DNA from: Candidatus Ulvibacter alkanivorans
GTDB lineage: Bacteria > Bacteroidota > Bacteroidia > Flavobacteriales > Flavobacteriaceae
DNA: 31,701 nucleotides
Direction: 5' to 3'
NCBI RefSeq assembly: GCF_003333325.1
Contig: NZ_QOLC01000077.1
Location: 1-31,701, forward strand
Positions 7,923 to 14,531 of the stretch are shown in pieces. The notes under the pieces were generated by a model. That model saw only the letters and a program-made list of their open reading frames with translations, searched no databases and was not told where the DNA came from. The position numbers were made by a program, and so were the translations under genes. How positions within the stretch are numbered: the first letter of the stretch is position 1; each line of letters begins with the position of its first letter.

Positions 7923-8297
7923 ATGAAAAAAAAAGAACACAAAGAGTGTATGTCCGCTTTGTTACCGGTAAGGGACACTTTAGATATAATAGGTGGGAAA
8001 TGGAAACTTTTAATTCTAATTTCGATTTGGGAAGGAAACAAGCACTTTAGAGAGATAGAACGGAGTATTCCAAAGTTAAGTACCAAAGTTTTGTCAAAGG
8101 AATTGAAAGATATGGAAGAAAATCAGTTGATTATTAGAACTGTTTTAAATGGCTTCCCTGTCCGAACACAATATACCCCTACAGAACATTCCAAAACGCT
8201 GAAAAAAGTTATTTTAGAATTGCAAAATTGGGGTATCAATCATAGAAAGGAAATCTTTGGAGATACGTCTGAAAAAGATAATTCAATTCGTGTGTAG
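7923..8297 (+). CDS. HxlR-family winged-helix transcriptional regulator
   Basis: This 124-aa regulator (start at 7923) shows the HxlR core: DIIGGKWKLLIL, the HFREIERSIPKLSTKVLSKE recognition-helix region and a YTPTEH wing. The frame is open to an ATG at 7863, but that adds 20 residues not found in the family and coincides with the predicted transcription start, so 7923 is preferred. The protein has a single cysteine, Cys9, at the N-terminus; a single N-terminal Cys is the thiol sensor in YodB-type members that respond to quinones and diamide. A redox-sensing repressor is therefore plausible. It faces the DoxX gene and shares an operator array with it. Confidence 0.87.
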   Translation: MKKKEHKECMSALLPVRDTLDIIGGKWKLLILISIWEGNKHFREIERSIPKLSTKVLSKELKDMEENQLIIRTVLNGFPVRTQYTPTEHSKTLKKVILELQNWGINHRKEIFGDTSEKDNSIRV

Positions 8298-8566
8298 TAA
8301 GAGTTCTGGTCATATTATTGTTAATTGGTTTATTTAATTTTCTATAACCTGCGTAAAAACATTACAGATGAAAAAACAAGTAACAATTTAGGGCTGCACA
8401 AGCAAAAGACGTAGCGTTTCAATTTGGAATAGGGGATCGTTTTTGTATCGACTGGAAAAGAGGGTTTCATCCACTAATAAGTTGACTAAAAGAATTGATA
8501 TGTAACCAAAATAAGTGATTTAAAAAATCGCCATATTAGAAAAACTTAAATATAATGACAAAATAA
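8298..8566. other. 269-bp gap, no gene seen
   Basis: No convincing ORF or terminator is present. A stretch around 8393-8487 stays open for about 30 codons, but I do not recognise the product and it lacks a start codon. It may be decayed coding DNA. Confidence 0.4.
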
Positions 8567-8992
8567 ATGATTGAAAAAAACATAAATTTTTTAAAAAAGA
8601 CAATTGAAGATGGTATCCCAATCCACAAATTTTTAGGATTAAAATTATTGATTCTTGAAAAAGGTTTTGTAAAAGTAAGTGTTCCTTTTAGGGATGAAGT
8701 CGTAGGAGATATTAGAAAAAACAGATGGCACGGTGGTATTATTGCCACAATAATGGACTCTGTAGGGGGAATGGCAGGCGGCACTCATTTTACATCTTTT
8801 GAAGATAAACTAGCAACTATTGATTTAAGAATAGATTATCTAAAAGGAGCAGAAGCACTACCCATAATTGTGGAAGGTAAAATCGTTAGATTAGGTAATA
8901 GAATACTTGTAACAAAAATGAAAGCCTTCCAAAACGATGAGTTAATAGCAGAAGGAAAAGGCGTCTATAATTTTATACGAATAGATAAATAA
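8567..8992 (+). CDS. PaaI-like hotdog-fold acyl-CoA thioesterase
   Basis: This 141-aa protein has the single-hotdog architecture of the PaaI family. The signature RWHGGIIATIMDSVGG (53-68) carries the oxyanion-hole HGG (55-57) and an acidic Asp64 on the long central helix, the expected catalytic residue. The C-terminal strands (TIDLRIDYLKGA, VEGKIVRLGNR) complete the fold. It would hydrolyse acyl- or aryl-CoA thioesters in the cytoplasm as a tetramer. It stands alone on the plus strand after hxlR with a long gap on each side. The substrate is unknown. Confidence 0.87.
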   Translation: MIEKNINFLKKTIEDGIPIHKFLGLKLLILEKGFVKVSVPFRDEVVGDIRKNRWHGGIIATIMDSVGGMAGGTHFTSFEDKLATIDLRIDYLKGAEALPIIVEGKIVRLGNRILVTKMKAFQNDELIAEGKGVYNFIRIDK

Positions 8993-9230
8993 GATAGTAG
9001 TTACTCGTAAAAGTAAATGAAAAGATTGACCAATTAGAAAAACTTCTTCAAATAAGTTAAATCAACAATTTAAACCCACTCAGTAAATTCCCCTGCATTT
9101 CCCATAAAACTACATTTTAGAAAAAGAGTTTATTTAGAAAAATCTTTGACAGAACTCTAAAAGCTTACGATTTCTATAATGTCAATCCTACCAGTAACTA
9201 CTCATATTGTAAGGTTTCCTAGATACTACT
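8993..9230. other. Noncoding stretch upstream of the AbiE promoter
   Basis: It contains a short scrap (9006-9058) reading LLVKVNEKIDQLEKLLQIS then stop, which looks like the tail of a lost gene, and the first copy of a diverged 59-bp repeat (9096-9154). Nothing else is recognised. Confidence 0.4.
9096..9154 (+). repeat. Diverged 59-bp repeat, copy 1
   Basis: Aligns without gaps to 12458-12516 at 42 of 59 identical bases (71%), with a shared CTTCTTCAAAT just upstream in both places. The pair brackets the AbiE-like module and the 397-aa gene. Confidence 0.5.
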
Positions 9231-9233
9231 CAA

Positions 9234-9296
9234 TTCAAATATTTACCACTTTGTAGATATAGTGGCAATAATTAGATTTCAAATATTTACCACTTT
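9234..9296. promoter_or_regulatory. AbiEi promoter with 19-bp direct repeat operator
   Basis: TTCAAATATTTACCACTTT occurs twice, identical over 19 bp, at 9234-9252 and 9278-9296 (44-bp period). Between them AGTGGCAATA (9261-9270) is a near match to the opposite orientation. The downstream copy overlaps the place of the -33 element for the -7 box at 9301-9308. AbiEi proteins repress their own operon, so these are the expected operator sites. Confidence 0.6.
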
Positions 9297-9300
9297 TTTG

Positions 9301-9308
9301 TATATTTG
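9301..9308 (+). promoter_or_regulatory. -7 box of the AbiE-like operon
   Basis: TATATTTG matches TAnnTTTG exactly. Transcription would start near 9315, so translation must begin downstream, which favours the ATG at 9331 over the in-frame ATG at 9262. Confidence 0.55.
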
Positions 9309-9330
9309 GCAAAGTTTTGATACGACAATT

Positions 9331-10098
9331 ATGCCAAAAGTTATAGAAAATAGACTTATAGAAGCATTTAAAGGACGTAGTTCGTTTGATAGGGACGAGC
9401 TATTTCAATTCTATTCAGACTTCGAGCCAGACTTGAAGGAAAGCACCTTTAGTTGGCGAATATATGACCTGAAGAAAAAGGACATTATTAAGACTATTGG
9501 GCGTGGGCTTTATGTGATTTCATATAAACCAAAATACAAGCCCAATCTAACAGAAAGCATCCTCAAAATAATCCGAAAAACAAATGACAGATATGAGGAT
9601 ATCATATATTGTGTATGGGAAAACCAATGGCTCAATGAATTTACGCAGCACCAGACATCCAATCAAATGATTATTGTGGAAGTGGAAAAAGAATTTACCG
9701 AATCACTTTATTATTATCTCAATGATTCTTTGCGTATGGATTTTTTCCTGAATCCAGATGAAAAGGAAATTGAGTTTTATATTTCTGAAAGTACTGTTCC
9801 GGTAGTCATAAAACGTCTTGTTACAAGAGCACCAATAAGTAAACTGAGAGACAAAAAAAACACAGTTCCTGTTGCTACACTTGAAAAGATAATGGTGGAC
9901 TTGTTTGCAGATGAAAACCTATTTCATTTTTACCAAGGTTCAGAACTTGTCAATATATACGAAAAGATTCTAGAACGATACAGTATTAATTTCACAAAAC
10001 TCTTTAGTTATGCGAAAAGGCGCAAAAAAGAGCAAGAAATAAAGCAATTTATGAATAACCACTTACCATATATTTTAGAGGATATAATCAATGATTGA
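9331..10098 (+). CDS. AbiEi-like antitoxin / transcriptional repressor (DUF6577-like)
   Basis: From the ATG at 9331 this is a 255-aa protein. The N-terminal 60 residues (SSFDRDELFQFYSDF, then SWRIYDLKKKDIIKTIGRGLYV) form a winged-helix typical of type IV AbiEi antitoxins. The remainder matches the larger Bacteroidetes form that I associate with DUF6577. It would repress its own promoter and counteract the nucleotidyltransferase encoded next. The frame is open back to 9262, but the predicted promoter lies inside that extension. The gene overlaps the toxin start by 8 bp, indicating translational coupling. A type IV toxin-antitoxin or abortive-infection role is the family expectation, not shown here. 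Confidence 0.8.
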   Translation: MPKVIENRLIEAFKGRSSFDRDELFQFYSDFEPDLKESTFSWRIYDLKKKDIIKTIGRGLYVISYKPKYKPNLTESILKIIRKTNDRYEDIIYCVWENQWLNEFTQHQTSNQMIIVEVEKEFTESLYYYLNDSLRMDFFLNPDEKEIEFYISESTVPVVIKRLVTRAPISKLRDKKNTVPVATLEKIMVDLFADENLFHFYQGSELVNIYEKILERYSINFTKLFSYAKRRKKEQEIKQFMNNHLPYILEDIIND

Positions 10099-11195
10099 AA
10101 ATACAAGTTTTACAAAAGAATGGCTAGATTCTTTCAAAACAAAAAAAGAGCATAGAAATATTAACGTGACCATTCTGGAAAAAATGGTTCACGCGCTTTC
10201 CTTGTTAGAACATCTAAAGTTAGCAGGACTCGATTTTGTCTTTAAAGGCGGAACATCCCTTGTACTTTTACTTAAAAGAGGGCAATCGGTTTTCAATAGA
10301 TATCGATATTATTTCGAGTGTAAAGCGTGAACCATTGGAAACGATTCTTGATGCAGTTGTTGCCAATTCACATTTTAAAAGCCACACTTTAAACGAGCGT
10401 CGAAGTTACAAAGAAGGCGTTCCAAAGGCACATTACACTTTTGAATTTGATTCGGTTTATAACCCGAACGTTCCAGGAACGATTCTTCTGGATATTCTTT
10501 TTGACAGCGCACACTATCCAGAGCTTATAGAATCCGCAGTTGACATTTCTTGGATATCGATTGCTGAACCTATAACTTCAGTTACCACACCTTCCATAAA
10601 CGCAATCTGTGGCGACAAGCTTACTGCATTTGCGCCAGAAACAGTTGGTATTCCATATTACAAGGGCGACGGGTTATTTACAATGGAAATTTGTAAGCAA
10701 TTATTCGATTTAGGCAAGTTGTTTGAGAATATTACAGATATGACAATTGTTAAGGCAAGCTTTTCCGCTTTCGCGAAAGCGGAACTATCCTATCGCAGTT
10801 CTGACAAAAATTTCAATAAAAGAAATCTAACAGAAACAGATGTGCTTTGGGATGCCATAAATACCTGTGCGATTCTCGCAAGACGGGAACGAAACTTAAC
10901 TGATAAAACAAAAACGAAGTTTGCCGATTTGAATTTGGGCATACGCAGTTTCGGTAGTGCATTTTTAATGACAGGAAATTTCAGAATAGAAGAAGCACTC
11001 GCTGCTTCCGCCAGAGTAGCTTATTTGAATGCTATATTGTTACAAGATGAGATAATAGAAATCGAATATTACGAAGGACAAGACCTAAGCAAGCTCCCTA
11101 TTGAAAAAGCAGATTGGACGTTCCTAAACAAAATGAAACGACAACCAGATAAATCTATATTTTATTATTGGTTTAAGGCTGTGGAGCTATTATGA
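10091..11195 (+). pseudogene. AbiEii-type nucleotidyltransferase toxin, split by a +1 frameshift
   Basis: Two overlapping frames together give an AbiEii-family nucleotidyltransferase of about 367 aa. Frame one (from 10091) carries the glycine motif FKGGTSL; frame two (to 11195) carries RFSIDIDII, the metal-binding DxD. In an intact gene the two motifs are about 15 residues apart, and the break falls between them at the AAAA run 10274-10277, where one base must be skipped. Unless the ribosome shifts +1, frame one ends at 10330 after 79 aa and makes no active enzyme. The rest of frame two (DKLTAFAPETVGIPYYKG and onward) is well preserved, so the lesion is recent, programmed or a sequencing error. 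It overlaps the antitoxin by 8 bp. Confidence 0.8.
10763..10784. repeat. Perfect 22-bp palindrome containing CCGCTTTCGCGAAAGCGG
   Basis: A fully symmetric 22-bp palindrome inside the toxin reading frame, encoding part of SFSAFAKAEL. The core recurs at 23785-23798 and, imperfectly, at 14892-14906, in unrelated genes. It looks like a highly iterated palindrome of the host lineage, comparable to HIP1 of cyanobacteria. Confidence 0.7.
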
Positions 11196-11220
11196 GATAA
11201 AATGAATTAATTAAGATTTA

Positions 11221-12414
11221 ATGACACCATCAGAAAAATATGTAGCCAATTTATGTAAGAAATCTTTTTTACCATTTTGGAGCTTCCCAAATCCTTTGGG
11301 CAAAAAAGACAAGGAATTATGTGATGTACTTGTTGTTTGTGGTAAAACAATCATTTTAATTTCTGTAAATGACATCAAAGTCTCAAATCACAAAGACAAG
11401 ACAATTCAATATACAAGATGGGTCAAAAAGGCTGTGGAAGACTCAATTAAACAACTTTATGGAGCAGAAAGATTTTTAAAAAATGTTGACCAAGTAAAAT
11501 TAAAAAACCGTGTTACAAAAATTACTCTACCAGATAGAAAAAAACGGACTATTTATAGAATCGCAATCGCATTTGGAAGTGATTATGATTTTCCATTACC
11601 AATGGGAATGAATAAAAGAGGCTTTGTTCACGTATTCGATGAAAAATCGACTGCAACAATTATTAGTGAACTTGATACTATAACTGATTTCACAAGATAT
11701 TTAATAGCAAAAGAAAACTTTCTTGTGTCAAACCATCTGTTGCTTCCAGAAGAAACCGATTTTTTTGCGCTTTATATTCAAACTGGTCTTGAATTTGACT
11801 TTCCAGTTGACACAATAGCTAGTGATGGTGGATTGTGGGAAAGTTATATTGAGTCCGAAGGTTATGGCGATTGGAAAAAACGTATTGTACCAAGTTTTAT
11901 CTGGGATTATATGATAACGCAATTACATACGTATCATATTAAAGACGAAACAGACAGTCAAGAACTTCAAGATTTAGAAAATGCAATACGGATAATAAAC
12001 CAAGAAGATAGAGTACATAGAGCCGAGTTAGGTTTAGCTCTTGACGATGCTATCAATAGGAAGTCAAAAGGAAGAATGTTACTTCCACAGAAAGATGCCA
12101 AACATATGTACGTTTTGATGTCTCTAACTCAAAAAAATTGGGACTTAAAGGAAGATGAATTAGAGTTAAGATGCATAGTTGCTCGGTACCTAAATCCCTC
12201 TATTAATACGGTCATAGGAATAGGCATTGGGTCGAACGGGAAAGACGATAGCGTGTATGACATTTGTTATCATCACATTCCTGAACTAACTGATGATTTT
12301 ATTAAGCAAGCTAAAGAAATTCAGCAAGAGCTTGGATATTTTGAAAACCCAAAACAGTCCAGTAATTCAGAATATTCAACAAAGGATTTTAATGGTTTTG
12401 GAATCAATTATTAA
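11221..12414 (+). CDS. Unrecognised 397-aa protein, paralogue of the 400-aa protein at 21384-22571
   Basis: I do not recognise a named family. It aligns along its whole length with the protein encoded at 21384-22571, well over half of positions being identical; shared blocks include SEKYVA, KSFLPFW, GKK-KELCDVLVVCG, RWVKKAVEDS, ELDTITDFT and DICY. The N-terminal 90 residues (ELCDVLVV, then a hydrophobic strand IILISVNDI, then a long helix ending GAERFLKN) resemble a NERD or PD-(D/E)XK nuclease-like fold, but the usual E-x-K reads S-V-N here, so catalysis is doubtful. There is no signal peptide or membrane segment. It follows the toxin by 25 bp, so it may belong to that operon. Confidence 0.7.
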   Translation: MTPSEKYVANLCKKSFLPFWSFPNPLGKKDKELCDVLVVCGKTIILISVNDIKVSNHKDKTIQYTRWVKKAVEDSIKQLYGAERFLKNVDQVKLKNRVTKITLPDRKKRTIYRIAIAFGSDYDFPLPMGMNKRGFVHVFDEKSTATIISELDTITDFTRYLIAKENFLVSNHLLLPEETDFFALYIQTGLEFDFPVDTIASDGGLWESYIESEGYGDWKKRIVPSFIWDYMITQLHTYHIKDETDSQELQDLENAIRIINQEDRVHRAELGLALDDAINRKSKGRMLLPQKDAKHMYVLMSLTQKNWDLKEDELELRCIVARYLNPSINTVIGIGIGSNGKDDSVYDICYHHIPELTDDFIKQAKEIQQELGYFENPKQSSNSEYSTKDFNGFGINY

Positions 12415-12457
12415 TTTGACTAATCTTCTTCAAATTACCGTTTAGCCCATTCGCTTA

Positions 12458-12516
12458 CATTCCGCAAAAAGCTTCATTTCAGGAAAAGAGCTTCACCACA
12501 CAAGTCTTGGACACAA
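12458..12516 (+). repeat. Diverged 59-bp repeat, copy 2
   Basis: Matches copy 1 (9096-9154) at 42 of 59 positions without gaps. It begins 44 bp after the stop of the 397-aa gene, at the right side of the AbiE-like module. Confidence 0.5.
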
Positions 12517-12631
12517 TCCCCAATTTTAGCTTTCCATTTCGTTAACCCTTTCCGCTATGCTGGGAAGGAACACTTCATTTCCTAACCAAAATTGTGAATC
12601 AAGTCCGCTTTTCAACGGAAAGTCATCACTC

Positions 12632-12697
12632 CGGTTTTCTTAACAGGATTTTCGGCGTGGTCTTCTTGAGTCCTCACTCGAAAATTCTTAAAAACCG
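12632..12697. repeat. Large imperfect inverted repeat
   Basis: The arm 12632-12654 begins CGGTTTT and ends ATTTTCG; the arm 12679-12697 begins CGAAAAT and ends AAAACCG. The two pair along most of their length with a 24-nt loop. It is not followed by a T run, so it is not a simple terminator. Confidence 0.5.
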
Positions 12698-12747
12698 AAC
12701 CGCTGCCTTACACATTTTAAGGTGTTTATAATGGATAAAGCCTTTAT

Positions 12748-12771
12748 TGTTTTTCGGGGCGTCGAAAAACA
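12748..12771. repeat. Perfect hairpin TGTTTTTCG-N6-CGAAAAACA
   Basis: Nine-base arms are fully complementary around a GC-rich loop GGGCGT. It stands out strongly against the surrounding sequence and lies 370 bp upstream of ssb. Confidence 0.55.
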
Positions 12772-12872
12772 GGCACGACATAACCAATTCTAATATAAAC
12801 ACAGTTACTTATTTCGCTTAACTGTCGGTACGCTCAAACGCAACTGCGTTTAAAAGAATTGCTAATGCCCTT

Positions 12873-13052
12873 ATGGAACTTGTAAAGACCATACAAGTTT
12901 TAGTGAAAAATAATGTTTCTACTTCCTTGAAAACCCAAGGGTTTTACTACGTCGCAAACACACCTGATTTATTCCCGAAAAGTCTTGACAAAACCCACTC
13001 TATCCATTGTGCGGTGCACAGAAGAAAAGAACAAACACCCCTTAAAATTTAA
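12873..13052 (+). CDS. Possible 59-aa small protein
   Basis: An ATG-initiated frame of 59 codons begins MELVKTIQVLVKNNV and ends RKEQTPLKI. It lies 67 bp upstream of ssb on the same strand. I recognise no family, signal or motif. Basic residues are common in the C-terminal half. It may be spurious inside a structured noncoding region. Confidence 0.25.
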   Translation: MELVKTIQVLVKNNVSTSLKTQGFYYVANTPDLFPKSLDKTHSIHCAVHRRKEQTPLKI

Positions 13053-13119
13053 TTCAGTTTAAATCAAATAGGGGAAATATAAACCAGTCTGTAACAAAGC
13101 AGACACAAAACTTTTTATT

Positions 13120-13464
13120 ATGAGTACTATTAAAAATCACGTACAGTTAATTGGAAACGTTGGACAAGAACCAACAATCACAGAACTTGAAAGCGGAAAG
13201 GAAGTAGCCCGTTTTTCACTTGCAACGAATGAGTATTACAAGGACAAAGAAGGCAACAAGCAAACGGACACGAATTGGCATACCGTAGTAGCTTGGGGTA
13301 AAACTGCTGAAATTGTAGAGAAGTATGTTGTAAAAGGCAAGGAAGTTGGAATATCGGGAAAACTTAAAACCAGAAGTTATACAAATGATGATAACGAACA
13401 ACGTTATGTTACGGAAGTTGTAGCCGATGAAATTCTATTACTTGGAAGCAAAGTCGACAAGTAA
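13120..13464 (+). CDS. ssb: Single-stranded DNA-binding protein
   Basis: This 114-aa OB-fold protein has the SSB pattern: HVQLIGNVGQEPTI, EVARFSLATNEYY, TNWHTVVAWGKTAEIVEKYVVKG and ISGKLKTRSY. It would coat single-stranded DNA during conjugative transfer. It stops right after the OB fold (LLGSKVDK) and lacks the acidic DDxPF-like tip by which host SSB recruits repair proteins, as is common for short element-borne SSBs. A strong intrinsic terminator directly follows, so it is probably a single-gene transcript or the end of one. It marks the start of the mobilization arm. Confidence 0.92.
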   Translation: MSTIKNHVQLIGNVGQEPTITELESGKEVARFSLATNEYYKDKEGNKQTDTNWHTVVAWGKTAEIVEKYVVKGKEVGISGKLKTRSYTNDDNEQRYVTEVVADEILLLGSKVDK

Positions 13465-13474
13465 ATCTTAAAAT

Positions 13475-13513
13475 AAAGAGGGCGTTCCCGTGAGAAGTTG
13501 CGCCCTCTTTTTC
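13475..13513 (+). terminator. Intrinsic terminator after ssb
   Basis: AAAGAGGGCG (13475-13484) pairs perfectly with CGCCCTCTTT (13501-13510) around a 16-nt loop, and the arm runs into a T tract. It lies 10 bp after the ssb stop. Confidence 0.85.
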
Positions 13514-13542
13514 ATTATTCACTAATTTAAAAAAGCAAAACA

Positions 13543-13923
13543 ATGAAAGCACAAGTTAACGGAATCAAAGAAGGATTGCAACATTTTCACGGAACGGAAA
13601 TGTTCTATCAAATCCCATTGTTAAGAACACGTGTTACAGACGGTTTAAAATACCTTGCTAACGTGGCAGATTGTTTTTGGCTCATTACGGACACGTCCGT
13701 AATCGCAAAAAGTCTGATGAACCGAAGCGAATTTATCACGATAGACTTTAAAAAACTGTCTGATGAAAAACAAGATTTTACAGGCTATGAAGCCGAGATA
13801 ATTTACAGCGATGGAAATGATAATATTTTAGAAAAACACGGTTACAGAGCAACCGATTTTCCGCTCGATGAACTGCGGTTATTTTTTGTAAATGATACGC
13901 TGATGTTACCAAGCGAATATTAA
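13543..13923 (+). CDS. DUF6876-like hypothetical protein
   Basis: This 126-aa soluble protein resembles the DUF6876 family as I remember it, common next to ssb and antirestriction-type genes on Bacteroidetes elements. Typical features are the N-terminal GLQHFHGTEMFYQIPLLRTRVTDG segment and YLANVADCFWLITD, followed by a beta-rich half ending in a short acidic stretch DFPLDELRLFFVND. No catalytic motif is visible and the biochemical role is unknown. It lies between the ssb terminator and a 65-aa gene 12 bp downstream, with which it is probably co-transcribed. Confidence 0.7.
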   Translation: MKAQVNGIKEGLQHFHGTEMFYQIPLLRTRVTDGLKYLANVADCFWLITDTSVIAKSLMNRSEFITIDFKKLSDEKQDFTGYEAEIIYSDGNDNILEKHGYRATDFPLDELRLFFVNDTLMLPSEY

Positions 13924-13935
13924 AATTTTGAAGTT

Positions 13936-14133
13936 ATGATATATCTAAATTTTACCGATTTGAACGAGGAAACCCAAGAGCGATTAATTGCCAGTTCCAA
14001 AGAAGATGTAAAGGAAAAATATGGCAAAGATATAATGGATTATGCAACGAAGCATAATACCAATTTGGATAAAATGTTAGACGAAGAAGCAATGCGAAAT
14101 CTGTATAGCTATAACCTCGTTTTCAACATCTGA
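13936..14133 (+). CDS. Small 65-aa hypothetical protein of the mobile element
   Basis: A highly charged, mostly helical 65-aa protein (MIYLNFTDLNEETQERLIAS at the start, then KEDVKEKYGKDIMDYATKHN). I do not know its function. It begins 12 bp after the DUF6876-like gene and is closed by its own intrinsic terminator 23 bp downstream. This makes a two-gene unit and supports it being a real gene. Confidence 0.65.
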   Translation: MIYLNFTDLNEETQERLIASSKEDVKEKYGKDIMDYATKHNTNLDKMLDEEAMRNLYSYNLVFNI

Positions 14134-14155
14134 AAGACCAAATATTGATTTGAAC

Positions 14156-14184
14156 AGACCTCTGAACTTTCAGGGGTCTTTTTT
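14156..14184 (+). terminator. Intrinsic terminator after the 65-aa gene
   Basis: AGACCTCTGAA pairs with TTCAGGGGTCT (one wobble) around a 2-nt loop at 14156-14179, followed directly by a T run. Confidence 0.8.
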
Positions 14185-14530
14185 ATTTTTACTCACATAT
14201 GAATTGAATTATCCGCAAGGATTTTGATTTTTTAATATGGATAATTCCACGATTCAATTTTCTACTTCTTAAAAAATCCCGTTCGTTTTTTCTGCGAACA
14301 AAACGCCATTACCTTTTTGTAATGGTATGGATTTTTGTCCCGCGAGCGGGACGAAAAAGAATAGCAAGAGGGCAACACGCTTCGCGATGTTGAACATTCC
14401 TTTTCGTTTTCAAAGCATTGAAAATTAATGCTTTAAGTTATTTTTGGTTTACGCGAAACTAAGAATCGGCATCATTTTTCACGGAAAAACCGTATCAGCC
14501 CAGTAAAACCAGCAAATTTTTCACGGAAAA
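14185..14530. other. Candidate oriT region upstream of the mobilization genes
   Basis: This gene-free interval directly precedes the accessory protein and relaxase genes, the usual place of oriT. It contains three inverted repeats: CCATTAC-N6-GTAATGG (14306-14325), GTCCCGC-GA-GCGGGAC (14337-14352, flanked by T5 and A5 runs), and CAACACGC-ttc-GCGaTGTTG (14373-14392). Two copies of ATTTTTCACGGAAAAA follow. No nick site could be assigned from sequence alone. Confidence 0.5.
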
Positions 14531-14531
14531 A
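14474..14531. promoter_or_regulatory. Direct repeat of ATTTTTCACGGAAAAA overlapping the start of the BfmA/BtgA-like gene
   Basis: Sixteen identical bases occur at 14474-14489 and 14516-14531 (42-bp period, about four helical turns). Each unit is itself near-palindromic (TTTTTC-ACG-GAAAAA). The second unit's last base is the A of the ATG at 14531. The position suits an autoregulatory or relaxosome binding site. Confidence 0.55.

Larger units (their letters stand above)
12415..13119. other. 705-bp hairpin-rich noncoding region upstream of ssb
   Basis: It holds copy 2 of the 59-bp repeat, a large imperfect stem (12632-12654 with 12679-12697), a perfect 9-bp-arm hairpin (12748-12771), a 7-bp-arm hairpin AAACGCA-AC-TGCGTTT (12836-12851) and a 59-codon ORF (12873-13052). 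The density of structure suggests a regulatory RNA, a replication or transfer site, or both. No promoter was assigned. Confidence 0.5.

Noticed and set aside
8393..8487. Remnant of an exported or membrane protein gene
   Set aside because: About 30 open codons with no start codon and no recognisable family; chance in AT-rich DNA is as likely.
9262..9330. N-terminal extension of the AbiEi-like protein from the ATG at 9262
   Set aside because: It would begin inside the operator, upstream of the predicted promoter, and the extra residues do not look like the family.
10091..10330. A separate 79-aa gene
   Set aside because: It is the first part of the frameshifted AbiEii gene; its GGTSL motif only makes sense joined to the downstream frame.
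12731..12793. 20-codon ORF across the perfect hairpin
   Set aside because: It is too short to support, and the inverted repeat explains the sequence better.
14474..14531. CRISPR-like repeat-spacer unit
   Set aside because: There are only two copies, the repeat is short and near-palindromic, and no cas genes are present.
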